Assembly: GCF_000372725.1 (NCBI RefSeq)
Contig: NW_005198966.1
Coordinates: 1,169,338-1,233,337 of the forward strand
DNA: 64,000 bases
Direction: 5' to 3'
Source: Emiliania huxleyi CCMP1516
Taxonomy: Eukaryota > Haptophyta > Isochrysidales > Noelaerhabdaceae
Under the pieces are notes generated by a model, which was given only the letters and a program-made list of their open reading frames with translations, ran no database searches and was not told the DNA's origin. Position 1 is the stretch's first letter. Each line of letters begins with the position of its first letter. Of this stretch, positions 31,491 to 41,946 are shown piece by piece. Both the position numbers and the translations under genes were made by a program.

Positions 31491-32625
31491 GCTGGGACAC
31501 GACGCGCGCGATCCCACACAGAGTACGGTATGCATGTCTCATGTCTGTGCGGTACGTGTGTTTTTGTACTTGTTTGTTATACTGCGCAGGAAGATAATTA
31601 TGTACAAATGTAGGAAGTGTGAAAATGCAGAAAAGGGAGCTCCAGCCTCTTCGTCGAGCGGCAAAGCTCAAAAGCACACCTGAGCTCGCAACATCGAGCT
31701 CGAGGCGGCGGGACGGAAGCGGGAGCGGACGCACCTTGCTCACGAGATAATGTACTCCGCTGATGAGAGCCTCTCCCTCGCCGCGCGCAAAGAATGCCCG
31801 CACATCGTCGCGCGTCCAAAATCTGACAGACCCGTCAGTCGTGAGGGCGAGCCATCCGTCAAAAAGGCAAACACCAGACTCCACCATCGCCTCCAGCCGC
31901 TTCGACCCAGGCTGAAAGCTCGCAATCTGGGCAAGAACAGCGCTGGCGTAGCCGGCGCTGCCCGGCGTCTGCGCAACAGCCAGAGCGACAGGCTGCTCTC
32001 GTCCCTGCACACTCTTGAGTCTCCGACCATACGCGGTGCGCTGTGCGTTGGCTGAGAGGGCTGCGACCTCGGCTGGACTTGCATATGGCGTCATCTCCCT
32101 GACGCTCGACGCACATCTGCTGCAGGTAGTGGCCGAGTTGTGGTTGACAGCGTCTCTGCAATGCCGACACAGCCACCACTCCAGCCGCAGCTGCGGCATT
32201 GTGCGCCATTCGGCGGCCGACGGTCTCTGACCGCGCTGCGCTCGCAGCTGCAAAGACGCCGCTGCAAATGCCGCCGGACCCGCATCCGGAACAGCCAGGA
32301 TTCCGGCTAACGTCGATGCTCCATCGCCCGCAACAGGCGTGCGATGCTGCAGCACTGCACCGAGAGGCGCAGCAACCTCGACCTGGGTGTTGCTCGAATC
32401 CGTAACGCCCGCCGGGCGAATACGATTGCCTGGTCCTATCGCCAAAAGGCCCTGCTCCTCCTCTTGTCTGGCAGCAAACGCAACCTGCGGCACAAGCCGC
32501 GTTGGCGCAGAGGAGGCGGCAAGCCTCAACGCGCCTACCCGTGGCATGCCGCCGGATCGGGCCAAGACTAAGGCTGCAGGATTCGGCCCCGCCTGCTGCG
32601 AGTGCCCTCCCGTTGAGGTGTCCAT
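31402..32625 (-). CDS. RanBP2-type zinc-finger protein
   Basis: Open frame of 407 residues from the ATG at 32625. A RanBP2-type finger is at about residue 164-186 (EWWLCRHCRDAVNHNSATTC, SRC), with the family's W and N. Downstream there is a globular-looking stretch (LAQIASFQPGSKRLEAMVES, GVCLFDGWLALTTDGSVRFW, TRDDVRAFFARGEGEALI). The frame then runs into the 3' end of the convergent PFK-2 gene. An intron starting at one of the GTGAGCAAG/GTGCGTCC sites near 31735-31750, and a shorter C-terminus, are likely, so the 3' limit is uncertain. Such fingers bind RNA, Ran or ubiquitin. Exact role unknown. Confidence 0.5.
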   Translation of the reverse strand: MDTSTGGHSQQAGPNPAALVLARSGGMPRVGALRLAASSAPTRLVPQVAFAARQEEEQGLLAIGPGNRIRPAGVTDSSNTQVEVAAPLGAVLQHRTPVAGDGASTLAGILAVPDAGPAAFAAASLQLRAQRGQRPSAAEWRTMPQLRLEWWLCRHCRDAVNHNSATTCSRCASSVREMTPYASPAEVAALSANAQRTAYGRRLKSVQGREQPVALAVAQTPGSAGYASAVLAQIASFQPGSKRLEAMVESGVCLFDGWLALTTDGSVRFWTRDDVRAFFARGEGEALISGVHYLVSKVRPLPLPSRRLELDVASSGVLLSFAARRRGWSSLFCIFTLPTFVHNYLPAQYNKQVQKHTYRTDMRHAYRTLCGIARVVSQLSGSLGRAARPWGAAARRCAPPRSRSTSE

Positions 32626-32753
32626 CTTATGTGCAGTGGGGCTACAACTGTAGCGCGTCGGCAGGATCCCCAAAACCGTCGTAAACCCCCCCCAAATTGA
32701 ATTGTGCAGTGTGTGGAGTTTACTTCATTCAGCGGGTGTGTATGTATGTAGGA

Positions 32754-32826
32754 AGGTGAAGAACAGCTAGGTAGGTAGGTAGAAAGGTGAAGAACAGCCA
32801 GGCTCGGACTGGACACCAACGCGGTA
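32754..32826 (+). repeat. Dispersed repeat, copy 1 (copy 2 at about 50042-50107)
   Basis: GTAGGTAGGTAG followed by AAGGTGAAGAACAGCCAGGC and TCGGACTGGACACCAACGCG is nearly identical at both sites, same strand. This copy lies just upstream of the 32901 module and the Rac gene. Confidence 0.75.
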
Positions 32827-32900
32827 AGGGTGAACGTTGAGCGCCTCCCTCTCTCTCCGGCTGCGCGCCTGACCGGTCGGTGCAGCCTCCGAGTCGGCGG

Positions 32901-33000
32901 CTAGCGCGCGCGATAAGGTTTTTGCTCGCCTTCCCTGGACCCCGTGTTGCGTGACTGTCTCTCTGCGATTTCGGGCCCGGGGTTGTGCGTTTATGTGAAC
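32901..33000 (+). promoter_or_regulatory. Shared upstream module of the Rac gene (copy at 56377-56476)
   Basis: About 100 bp starting CTAGCGCGCGCGATAAGG, including GCTCGCCTTCCCT, GTGTTGCGTGACTGTCTCT, GCGATTTCGGGCCCGG and ending TTATGTGAA, is over 90% identical by eye to 56377-56476. It ends about 100 bp before the Rac ATG; the other copy ends about 45 bp before the ATG of the phosphatase-GNAT fusion. It may be a promoter or 5' leader carried by a mobile repeat. Function inferred from position only. Confidence 0.5.
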
Positions 33001-33098
33001 GCGAACAGCTGAAACAGAGAAAAAAACCCAAAAGGGACGGCCGAAAACCCTCCTTTCGGTCGAGCACAAGAAGGCGGCTCGGGTCGGCCGGCGCCGCC

Positions 33099-33874
33099 AT
33101 GGCGGCCATGATGACGAACGTCAAGTGCGTGATCGTGGGAGACGGTGCGGTCGGCAAGACGTGCCTACTCATATCGTACACCACGAATGCCTTCCCAGAG
33201 GACTACATCCCCACCGTCTTCGACAACTACAGCGCGAATGTGATGGTGGATGGGAAGCCGATCAACCTTGGGCTGTGGGACACAGCAGGGCAGGAAGACT
33301 ACGATCGGTTGCGACCGCTCTCGTACCCGCAGACGGACGTCTTCCTCGTCGCCTTCTCCCTCATCTCGCGCCCCTCGTACGAGAACGTGAAACAGAAGTG
33401 GTTCCCCGAGCTGAAGCACCACTGCCCAAACTGCCCGTTCATCCTCGTCGGCACGAAGCTCGACCTGCGATCTGATGGGACCACGGTTGCGAAGCTGCGC
33501 CAGCAGAACCAGACACCGATCAGTCTGGAGGAGGGGCAGGAGATGGCAAAGACCATCGGCGCGACAAAGTACCTCGAGTGCTCCGCGCTGACGCAAAAGG
33601 TGCGCCCCCGACGCCCCTGCGAGCGGCTTGGTGGGCTCGGGCACGAAAAGACGGCCAGTCACGTCCCACCCGACACGTCTCCAGCATCCAGCCGCACCGC
33701 CCCCTCGCCCCCCTCGCCCGCCCGCGAGGGTCCTTGCTCGCTCCTGACCGCCAGCGCCGCCGCCGCTCTGCGCAGGGCCTCAAGAATGTGTTCGATGAGG
33801 CGATTCGCGTCGTGCTGTGCCCGCCGGCGCCCGCCAAGAAGCCGAAGAAAAAGGGCGGCTGCAGTGTCATGTAG
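33099..33874 (+). CDS. Rac/Rho-family small GTPase
   Basis: Two exons, 33099-33599 and 33776-33874, 199 residues; GT-AG intron of 176 bp. The start ATG sits in a GCCGCCATGG context. G1 GDGAVGKTC, switch [15 protein letters not shown]3 [21 protein letters not shown]4 GTKLDLR, a Rho insert region, and G5 ECSALTQ are all intact. The C-terminus has a polybasic KKPKKKGG and a CSVM prenylation box, so it should be lipid-anchored at membranes. The [10 protein letters not shown] sequence groups it with Rac. It acts as a switch in actin and polarity signalling. Confidence 0.95.
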
Positions 33875-34638
33875 CTTGGGCGGGGCCGCACGCCACCGCT
33901 CCCCCAGCCACCCACCCATCCGACCCTCGCGTCCCTCTCCCCCTCCACACTCCTGACCCATGCCACTTTGAACCCGGCCTTCGGCCCCGCCCACTTTGCC
34001 CCCCCGGGGGCTTGTTATGTATCGGTTCGGCGCCGCTCTCCAGCGGCCGGACCAGCCACGAGGGCCGGGCTTCCATTGGCGAGAGCGCTGGAGGGCCATG
34101 GGCACGCCAATACGCCGCGGCGCGGCGGCGGTCGACTGTCTGCGCCCGGTCGTGAGAGGGCTACTTCTTTCACCATGTACAAAAACACACGTACCGCACA
34201 GACATGCAGAAGTGTGCACACACAGGGGGAGCCAATCGGCTGTCCGACACTCATCGGCACGCTTGGTCGAGCCTGCCGGCACGGACAGACCAAGAGAGCC
34301 CCCTGTGCCCTGACCCTGGCAGGGAAAATAAATAAAACGGACACCTCTACTAGGAGATGGGTAAAAAGGAACAGGCAGGGAAGAGGGGGCGGAGCTCTTG
34401 TTTTTATTTACTTATTTGCACACCATCGAGCCACCACAAGCCACGGCCAGGAGGCATCATGTGGAGGGGTAACGTGGAAGTCGAAAGGGAGACCGGGGGC
34501 GGCGAGAGGCACCACACTGAAACCGACAGAGTTGTCAATCTGCATTGGACACGCACGCCCTGCACGCTCTCCGGGACTACAAAGCAAACCGACGCGGCCC
34601 AGTCACAACACGACCACGTTTCCGCTCAACGAGTCCGC
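33875..34638. other. Intergenic region
   Basis: Includes the ACACCTCTACTAGGAGATGG dispersed repeat (34338-34376) and a short TTTATTTACTTATTT tract. No gene recognised. Confidence 0.6.
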
Positions 34639-35730
34639 TCAATCTGCCTCGGCGTGATCTTCTTCGGTATCTTCGGGCGGCGCCAAGTGCCTCCAAATGT
34701 CGTCGTCATCGTCATGGTCTTCGCCGCGCTCATCGTCACCAATGGTGCCGGCCGACACCCTCCACGAGGGCGTGCCGACTCCGGCGTCGCCGGAGAGTCG
34801 GACGAGGCGGTGCGTCCCCGCCAGCTTTGAAACATCTCGCACGGGCGCCTCGGCGACAGCGAAGCGCGAGTACTTGAAATCGGTGCCGAAAAAGTCGGCC
34901 ATCTTGTAGTCAGCGCCCATGCCCTCAATGGCACCTTCCGCTTGAGCCTCAGTCGCAATCTCGTGCCCGCCGCCCTGCGCCTTCCAGAGGTCAGTATACT
35001 TGTCCTGCTTGCCGTCGACCGCCATGCCGTCCCCGTCATATGATTGGCCAATCAGCCCGTGCGGCGCCACTATCTTGCCCGTCCCGAGCTGCGGCGCGAG
35101 CGGGTCGCGCAGCGGAGCGAAGGAGAGGTCAATCTGCTTCTTGCCCGGCACGGTGGATCGCCAGATGAGGCGGGCCGACGCCTCCAGTTTCCAGCCCGCC
35201 GTGCTCACCTGCAACACTTCGGCGCCCCCGCCCTGCCCGCCCTTGCGCGCTTCGAGTGAGGCGCTCACGTCCTCGAAAGCGATACCCGGCTCGCCCGCGA
35301 GCAACCTTTTGGCCGCAGTGGCGCCCGGTAAGCCGTGCACGAGCGGCGTCGGCGGCTGGTTTGGCGAGTACTCGATGCGGATGGTGCGGCCCGAGGAGGC
35401 AGCCTTGATCACGACATAGGCGTCAGTCACAAAGGAGCCGCGCACTTTCATCCCACCCCAGTGGAGGGGCAGTAGGAAGGAGGCCATCTCCCACGCGCCG
35501 TTGACAGAGATATTGGTGTGCGAGAGCATGTTGTAGACAGCGCCGTCCTCGCCGCGAAAGTCCGCCTCGCCTCCATCCGCAAAGTGCAGATGCGGGTCGC
35601 CAGTGAGGCCGGGGGAGAGGGGGAGCGGCGGCGGAGGGGGCGCCGGAGGGCCCGGCGGGAAGGGCGGAGGCGAGGGAGGTGGCGAAACGGCCGGACTGAG
35701 GAGGGCCGCGAAGATGATAGCCCCTGCCAT
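34639..35730 (-). CDS. Secreted von Willebrand D-like protein with Pro-rich linker
   Basis: Single exon, 363 residues, ATG at 35730. A short signal peptide (MAGAIIFAALLSPAVS) leads into a PPPSPPPFPPGPPAPPPPP linker. The domain begins GDPHLHFADGGEADFRGEDG, AVYNMLSHTNISVNG, the start typical of vWD-type domains, and continues to PHGLIGQSYDGDGMAVDGKQ, where vWD domains also carry a conserved G-L-x-G. The second half has EGAIEGMGADYKMADFFGTD. The C-terminus is very acidic (DDERGEDHDDDDD). Likely secreted or cell-surface; its ligand is not known. Confidence 0.65.
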   Translation of the reverse strand: MAGAIIFAALLSPAVSPPPSPPPFPPGPPAPPPPPLPLSPGLTGDPHLHFADGGEADFRGEDGAVYNMLSHTNISVNGAWEMASFLLPLHWGGMKVRGSFVTDAYVVIKAASSGRTIRIEYSPNQPPTPLVHGLPGATAAKRLLAGEPGIAFEDVSASLEARKGGQGGGAEVLQVSTAGWKLEASARLIWRSTVPGKKQIDLSFAPLRDPLAPQLGTGKIVAPHGLIGQSYDGDGMAVDGKQDKYTDLWKAQGGGHEIATEAQAEGAIEGMGADYKMADFFGTDFKYSRFAVAEAPVRDVSKLAGTHRLVRLSGDAGVGTPSWRVSAGTIGDDERGEDHDDDDDIWRHLAPPEDTEEDHAEAD

Positions 35731-35830
35731 GGGTTGCTCGCTGTAGAGCTTATCGCTTCTGTTTCATGTCGGGGCTGCAACCGCCCGTCGTGAAAGCCGA
35801 GCGGAACTATTAAGAAAGCGGCCGGCACCC

Positions 35831-35833
<3 letters not shown>

Positions 35834-35925
<92 letters not shown>

Positions 35926-35927
35926 GT
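35834..35927. repeat. Compound microsatellite (AC)n(AG)n(G)n
   Basis: About 20 AC units run into about 18 AG units and a run of about ten G, 100-190 bp upstream of the vWD-like gene's start on the other strand. Confidence 0.95.
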
Positions 35928-36957
35928 AGCTGGTTGGTTCCGTCCGTGTGTATGCGGCGTTATCACGTGTGAAGAGTGTGAACTGAAGGAAGGAAGGATT
36001 TTCTTCTAGCATCAAGGACAAGGTCCGTGAATTGACTACCATAACGCATAAGGTGGTCCTCCGGCATGCCCATGCGGCATGCGGCATGCCGAGAGAGATT
36101 TTTCGTTGTACCAACCAAACAACTCTAACAGTCACTTGTGCCGTCCGTCCCAATCAGAAGACGAGATCCCGCCGAATGAGTGTAGAGTGAGAGTGAGAGT
36201 TCGCCGGGCGGGGCGGCGGCGCGCGTCGTTTTCGCTCCAGTTTCGCTCTCGCGCAGGAAGGACGGCCACCGTCAAGCGTCAGTCAAGATCTGGTCAGGCG
36301 GGTCGCGTGATCTTGGTGAACGTTCCCTTGCATGGCTGCAAGCATGGGATCTTCAAACCAATTACTCGAGTAGTCGCGTTTGGGCAGGGGAAGCATGGCG
36401 CCATGGGCGCGCACAGTCCACAGACAGACCTTGATGTGTGAGTGTTAGATTTGTTTGGTATTGTATTGCAAAAACAAAACACATTGTATTGCTAAAAATC
36501 TCTCTCAGACCTCTCAGCTCTCTAGCCCGTAGCCCGATCCCGATCATCCGGCCCGCTGCGCGCTGGGTGCGCTTCTTAGCTCCGCGGCCCTGGATGTGAG
36601 GTTAATGACTGCACTCCAAGTGCTCCAAGTGCTCCAAGACCTTGGCCTAAGTCAAATCGAGAGAGATATTTTTAGCAATACCAAACAAAATCGAGAACAA
36701 GCGCTGTGCCCGACGTGATTTCTTGTTGGTTTTCTAAAATCTCTCTCTTCAAAATCGACGAGGCCCTTGGTCTCAATACATCGTCCATTGACGGCGGGCG
36801 TGCTCGCCGTCAAGCTCAGCACCGGTTCTGCCTCTCTCTGTCTGGCCGAGCCGCCTCGATCGATGTATGTAGCGAATGGAGGACGCCGAACAGCCTGGAT
36901 TTCTTTGTTTGTTGTAAAATTCTTTGTTTGGCCCAGCTGATAATCGCTTGGGTCCGG
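35928..36957. other. Intergenic region with short inverted-repeat elements
   Basis: No gene. It holds three copies of the GAGAGATTTTTAGCAATACC repeat (36089-36135, inverted 36437-36508, 36658-36690) and a stretch at about 36527-36600 (CATCCGGCCCGCTGCGCGCT, GGGTGCGCTTC) that recurs at about 61545-61625. Confidence 0.5.
36437..36508 (-). repeat. Inverted copy of the GAGAGATTTTTAGCAATACC repeat
   Basis: On the minus strand this reads GAGAGATTTTTAGCAATACA..., and its far half contains CAATACCAAACAAATCTAAC followed by ACTCACAC, the same order as at 2880. A pair of internal TTGCAATACAA-type halves makes it partly palindromic. Confidence 0.5.
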
Positions 36958-38103
36958 ATGAGGCGCAGCTTGGGCGCGGCCCGCAGCCTCGCCAATTGGG
37001 CTCCGGTCCTCGTCCTCGGCAACGGCGCCGCGGGCGCCGAGAAGCAGGCGATCGCGCTCGCGGACGCGCTCGGCCTGCCCTACCAGGTCGAGCGGCGGGT
37101 GCCTTCGAGGGCGGCGATGCGGCTACCGCTGCCCACGCAGCTCGCAGTGCAGTCGCTGCTCGGTCCGCACGCGCTGGGGCTGGGAGAGCCGCCGCAGCCT
37201 CCCTTCCCGCTCCTCGCCATCAGCTGCGGCCGCGCGAGCGTGCCTGCGAGCGTGGCGGTCCGCGAGGCGAGCGGCCGCGCCACGGCGACAGTGCACGTGC
37301 AGCGGCCGCTGTGCGACGCGTCGCGCTTCGACATGGTGGTCGCGCCGCGGCACGACTTTGCCGGAGGCGAGCGCTCCGCCCCGCCCAACGCACTCCTCAC
37401 GGCCGGTGCGCTCGGCGGCGTGCCGGCCGAGGCGCGGGCGCGGGCGCGAGAGGAGTGGGCGGCGACGGCGTCGGCACTCCCGCGCCCGCGCGTCGCCCTG
37501 CTGGTGGGCGGTCCCGTGACGCGGCGGTGGTGGCAACGCCGCCTCGCGCCGCCCCTCGACGCGGCGGCGGCCGCCGCCCTCCTCCGCTCCGCCGGCGCTG
37601 CCGCGGCGAGGGAGGGAGGCTCTCTCCTTGTCAGTCCGTCCCGGAGGACGCCGCCAGAGGTGGCGGGCGGCGGGGTGGGGCGGGAGGCCGCGCCAGCGGC
37701 AGTTCCTCGACGCGCGCGCCCGACCGCGCACCCTAGGCGCGCGCCGCTCTCGAGTCGGAGGCTGCTGCGGCGGGCGAGGGGTGGAGCGGCGACGGGCGGA
37801 GGCTGCGCGTGTGGCTGTGGCGCGGGGAGGAGCAGGACGGGCCCAACCCGTACGCCGGCATGCTGGCGTGGTCCGACTACGTGGTCGTGACGGCGGACTC
37901 GGTCTCGCGACACCGCGCCGGGACGTGTGCCCGCCGGGCAGCACAGCTTCTCACCCCACCTCCCCGTCACCCGCCGAGGTGTCGATGGCGAGTGAGGCGG
38001 CGGCGGCTGGCAAGCTCGTGTACGTCGCTTCGGCTGAGGAGTGCACCGGTCGCGCCTCGCCGCCCACGCCCCCCCTTTTCCCCCCCTCCCCACGGTTCGG
38101 GGG

Positions 38104-38141
<38 letters not shown>

Positions 38142-40042
38142 CTCCCTCCCTCTGCGCAGGCCGGCTGGAAGCCTTCCACTCGTCGCTCCTCGCGTCGGGC
38201 CGCGCGAGGGACTGGGCCGAGGTGGCGGGGGTGGAGGGGGGGAGGCTCGCGCCCGGCGAGGCGTGGAGGCGGGGCGGCGAGGAGGACACCGCCGTGGCGG
38301 CGGCTCGAGTCGCGCAGCTGCTGCGAGCGCGCGCTTGGCTGCGCAACGCCCCCCTCCCTCCGGTCACGCTCGGCCGGCTACAGGAGCGGTTTGGCGGCGG
38401 AGGAGGGAGGGGGGCCGAGGGCGGTTGCGCGGCGTCGGATACTCAGCCCTATACGGCACCACCGCAGCCAGAGGGCGGCGCGCAGGGCGGTGCGGGGACG
38501 GAGGAACGGGTGGAAGCGCTGCCGTGGCCGTGGCCGCTCCGGCTGTACGGAGCCGCCTCCGAGGCTGCTGCTCCCCTGCTTGCGGCCGCAGCGAGCCTCA
38601 AGGCGGGGCGCGGCGGGGCGTTTGCAGAGTCGCTCTGCGTCGGCCCGCCGAAGGAGGCGGCGGTGGAGGCGGCGCGGCGGCGCGGCTACCTCCTCTGGCT
38701 GCACGGTGCGTCGGTCGGAGAAACGCTCTCTGTGCTTCCTCTCGCCCGGGAGCTGCTGCGGCGGAGCAGCACCGCCTCGGTGCTCATCACCGCCGGCACC
38801 GAGACCGCCCTCGCGCGTCTGCGGCTGGAGGCGCTCGGCCCGCGAGTCGTGCTGCAGCCGCGGCCCGTCGACGCCGCCTCCGTCCTCCGCCGCTTCCTTC
38901 GCCGCTGGAGGCCGGACGCGCTGCTGCTCGTCGAGTCGGAGCTGTGGCCGGCGATGCTGCGCGAGACGCGCGCGGCCGGCGTGCCGGTCGCCCTCGTCAA
39001 CGGCCGCCTCTCTGCCGCGTCGGTGCGCCGCTGGACGCGGTGGCCGGCCTTGCACGCCAGCCTCGCCGCGCTCCTCGCCCGCTTCCGCCTCCTCCTCGCG
39101 CAGTCTGCGCCGATGGCCGACTTGCTGCGCGTCCTCGCGCCGGCCGCTACCGTCGCCGACCCGCTCCACGTCGGTGAGAGGAGAGGCGGGGAGGCGCAGC
39201 CGCGGCGCCGGCTCGCTCCGCACGCCCCCCCCCCCTTCTCTGCCCCCCCTTCCCCCAGGCGACCTCAAGCAGCTGCGAGGCGCGGCGCCCCCCTCCGACG
39301 AGGCGGTCGAGGCGATCCGAGCCGCCGTGCGCGCGGCGCCATGTGTGTGGCTCGCGGCGAGCACGCACGAGGGCGAGGAGGCGGTGGTGCTCGACGCGCA
39401 CGCGTCGCTGCGGCGCCAAGGAGGGCCGGGGCCGCTGCTGCTGCTCGCGCCGCGCCACCCCGAGCGCGGCGCCACTGTCGCCGCGCTGGCCGAGGCGCGC
39501 GGCTGGCGCGTCGCCCGCCGGTCGCTGGGGCAGCCCGTGATCTGCGAGACGGAGGTGTACGTCTGCGACACGCTCGGCGAGCTCGAGGCGCTCTACGCGT
39601 GCGCAGGCGAGTTCGCGCTCACGCCCCTGCTTCTCGCCACCACCCGGAGACACGCTCCAACGGCGCCGCAGGCGTCGCCTTTGTCGGCGGGTCGCTCGTG
39701 CCCCGTGGCGGGCACAACCTGCTCGAGGCGGCCCGCGCGCCGGGCGGCTGCGCGCTGCTGCACGGCCCGCACATCGAGTCGATGGCGAGCCCCGCCGAGG
39801 AGATGGCGCGCACGCGGCCGCCGGCGGCGCGGCGCGTGGACGGCGGCGCGGAGCTCGCCGCCGCGGTGGGGGAGCTCCTCGGCGACGGCGACCTGCGGGC
39901 GCGCAGCAGGGCTGCAGCCGCGGGCGTGGCGGCCGCGCTCGAGCGCGGGCTGCTGGAGGAGACGTGGCGCACCTTGCGCGGCCCGCTCAATCTGCCCGAC
40001 GACCTTGCCGCATCCAGCAGGAGCAGCCGGGCGCGGACTTGA
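36958..40042 (+). CDS. Fusion of an ELM1-like domain with 3-deoxy-D-manno-octulosonate (KDO) transferase
   Basis: Six exons: 36958-37659, 37737-37901, 37979-38048, 38160-39173, 39259-39606, 39672-40042; 889 residues. Residues about 15-330 match the ELM1/DUF1022 family: VLVLGNGAAGAEKQAIALAD, SCGRASVPASVAVR, FDMVVAPRHD, LLVSPSRRTPPE, NPYAGMLAWSDYVVVTADSV, SMASEAAAAGKLVYV, FHSSLLASGRARDW. From about residue 470 is a WaaA/KdtA glycosyltransferase: LLWLHGASVGETLSVLPLA (catalytic Glu), TAGTETA, LLLVESELWPAMLRE, NGRLSAASVRRW, CVWLAASTHEGEE, LLLLAPRHPERG and VAFVGGSLVPRGGHNLLE. Both halves are GT-B-like. WaaA moves KDO from CMP-KDO; plant forms are mitochondrial. Introns 1-4 are GT-AG, the last (39607-39671) GC-AG. 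Intron 3 contains a poly-C run. Confidence 0.85.
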
Positions 40043-41009
40043 GAGAGGTCTTTGAGTCTCTCGGTGACCTCCGGAGTCCGGTTTTTGTGGTCTCTCTCTT
40101 TTTGTGAGGATGTGACCGCTTGCGCGTAATCCACTATCCGTAAACCTTAATCTAATGAGCCGAAATCCAAAAGCCCGGAATGCCTTTCCGTTACTGGGCT
40201 GGGTTTTTAGGCATTGTGGGGTTGGCACTCCCATCGACCCTCATGACCTCCTGCGGTCTCTGAGATGGACACCAGTGGGTGTGGGACCACAGCCAGGATA
40301 CACTCGAAGGCTGGGTAAGCAGTAGAGGTCGATACTCGACGCGTCCCACATGGTCTGTGTCGCTGTCGGCACGCTGTCGACAGGACGTCGAGCGACACCG
40401 GTGGCAGTGCCACCCAGGAGTGGTCGGGCGTTCTCCCGTCATGAGAGAGCCACCATGTAATCCGTATGATGATTCCTGACAACCGCCTCAGTCAACTTTT
40501 GTCACAGTTCCCGCTCTGAGAGGAGCTGCGGGTCAGTTCGACAGCTGGAGCTGTGTCGCCGGCGTGCGGTGGCCTGCCTCCGGAGGTGCCTCTGAGGTGG
40601 ACATTCTTTGGTCACCGTGAGAGAACGCGTTCGAATTTTCACTCCGGAACTTCAACTGAGCACGCGCACCGGCCAGGGCTACAATAGTGCCAGTGAGGCG
40701 AAGGCGCGAGTCGGAAGGCCGCGACCGCGTGAGTTTCAGTGAGTTGGTCCCCCAATTTTCCTACAATACAATCGCTGTGAAGAGTGAACCCAGCCACGTA
40801 ATGGGCTATGGGGAATGTCGAAGCACGAAGCCGCGGAAGCGCGGTGCGACCGCAACCCTGGTTTTTTACATGTGCACCGCCATGGAACTCGCATGGTACA
40901 CCGCTCTCTTCTCTCGCTCAGCGTACCCCGGCACGCGAGACCACGGAGCATGGTCGACGTGTCACATTGTGCACTCGCCAAGCACGTCATTGCGCTACCC
41001 TCTCCCCCT
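40043..41009. other. Intergenic region
   Basis: Almost 1 kb without a supportable gene; several short frames have no family features. No repeat recognised. Confidence 0.6.
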
Positions 41010-41837
41010 TCAAATATAGCCAGGACGCACTTTAATCGCGTCGTCCATTACCGTCTCGTCGTCCATCCTGACGTGCCTGAGCTCTCTCTCTTGCCGAGCG
41101 TCGCGGACAGCGGCGATGCAGCAGTACGCCCCCCCGACGGTGCAGAACAGCAGCAGGACGGCCACGGTGAAACACAGGATGGGCTGGCCAATCCCCACTT
41201 TTGTCTTGCGGGCGCGCCCTCCCGTTGCGAAGGAGAAGCTCAGTTCGTCCTCGATGCCAACCAGACCAAACGCGTCCGCCAAGTGCGCCCGCCAGGTGTC
41301 GTCTAACCGCTCTAGGAATGGTGAGGAGGGCGGCGGCGGCGAGGGCGGCGGCGGTGATGGCGGCGGCGAGGGCGGCGGGCGCGGAGGAGGGCTCGGCGGC
41401 GGCGGCGACGGCGGCGGCGGTGATGGCGGCGGCGAGGGCGGCGGCGTGGGCGGTGAGGGCGGTGGTGAGGGCGGTGGTGAGGGTGGCGGCGGCGAGGGCG
41501 GCGGCGTGGGAGCCTTGCCTGGCGGCGAGGGCGGTGGTGAGGGCGGCGGCGGCGAGGGTGGCGGCGAGGGCGGTGGTGAGGGCGGCGGCGGCGAGGGTGA
41601 CGGCGGCGAGGGCGGCGGCGTGGGAGCCTTGCCTGGCGGCAATGGCGGTGGTGAGGGCGGCGGCGGCGAGGGCTCCGGCGGCGAGGGTGGCGGCGGCGAG
41701 GGCGGCGGCGACGGCGGCGGCGGTGATGGCGGCGGCGAGGGCGGCGAGGGCGGTGGTGTGGGCGGCACACGCAAAACAACGCTAGCGCCCGCGCCGGCGG
41801 CGAGCCACCCCATCATTAGGAGCTCGAAGCAGCGCAT
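41010..41837 (-). CDS. SPPP-rich single-pass surface protein
   Basis: Single exon, 275 residues, ATG at 41837. A signal peptide (FELLMMGWLAAGAGASVVL) leads into about 150 residues of SPPP, SPPPP and PPGKAPTPPPSPP repeats, like algal hydroxyproline-rich cell-wall glycoproteins. A short globular part (FLERLDDTWRAHLADAFGLV) and one transmembrane helix (PILCFTVAVLLLFCTVGGAY) precede a 35-residue cytoplasmic tail. Likely heavily O-glycosylated and plasma-membrane anchored. The opposite strand is open (Gly-rich) only as a shadow of the repeat. Confidence 0.7.
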   Translation of the reverse strand: MRCFELLMMGWLAAGAGASVVLRVPPTPPPSPPSPPPSPPPPSPPPSPPPPSPPEPSPPPPSPPPLPPGKAPTPPPSPPSPSPPPPSPPPSPPPSPPPPSPPPSPPGKAPTPPPSPPPPSPPPSPPPSPPTPPPSPPPSPPPPSPPPPSPPPRPPPSPPPSPPPPSPPPPSSPFLERLDDTWRAHLADAFGLVGIEDELSFSFATGGRARKTKVGIGQPILCFTVAVLLLFCTVGGAYCCIAAVRDARQERELRHVRMDDETVMDDAIKVRPGYI

Positions 41838-41946
41838 CGTTTTTATGTGGCGGAGCGGGCAAGCCCGAGGGCGCACCTGTGGCTTTGTGTCTCCATGCCA
41901 AAAAAAGAATTGTAGAACTTCCCGCGTGCCACCGTCCCATCCTCCC

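Noticed and set aside
37660..37736. Two ultra-short introns (37 and 25 nt) around a 15-nt exon in the KDO fusion gene
   Set aside because: A single 77-bp GT-AG intron over the same interval gives the right frame and a normal length, so the short introns are not needed.
41116..41800. Gly/Glu-rich plus-strand frame (GGGEGG repeats)
   Set aside because: Antisense of the SPPP repeats in the minus-strand surface protein, which has a signal peptide and membrane helix; the Gly-rich reading has neither.
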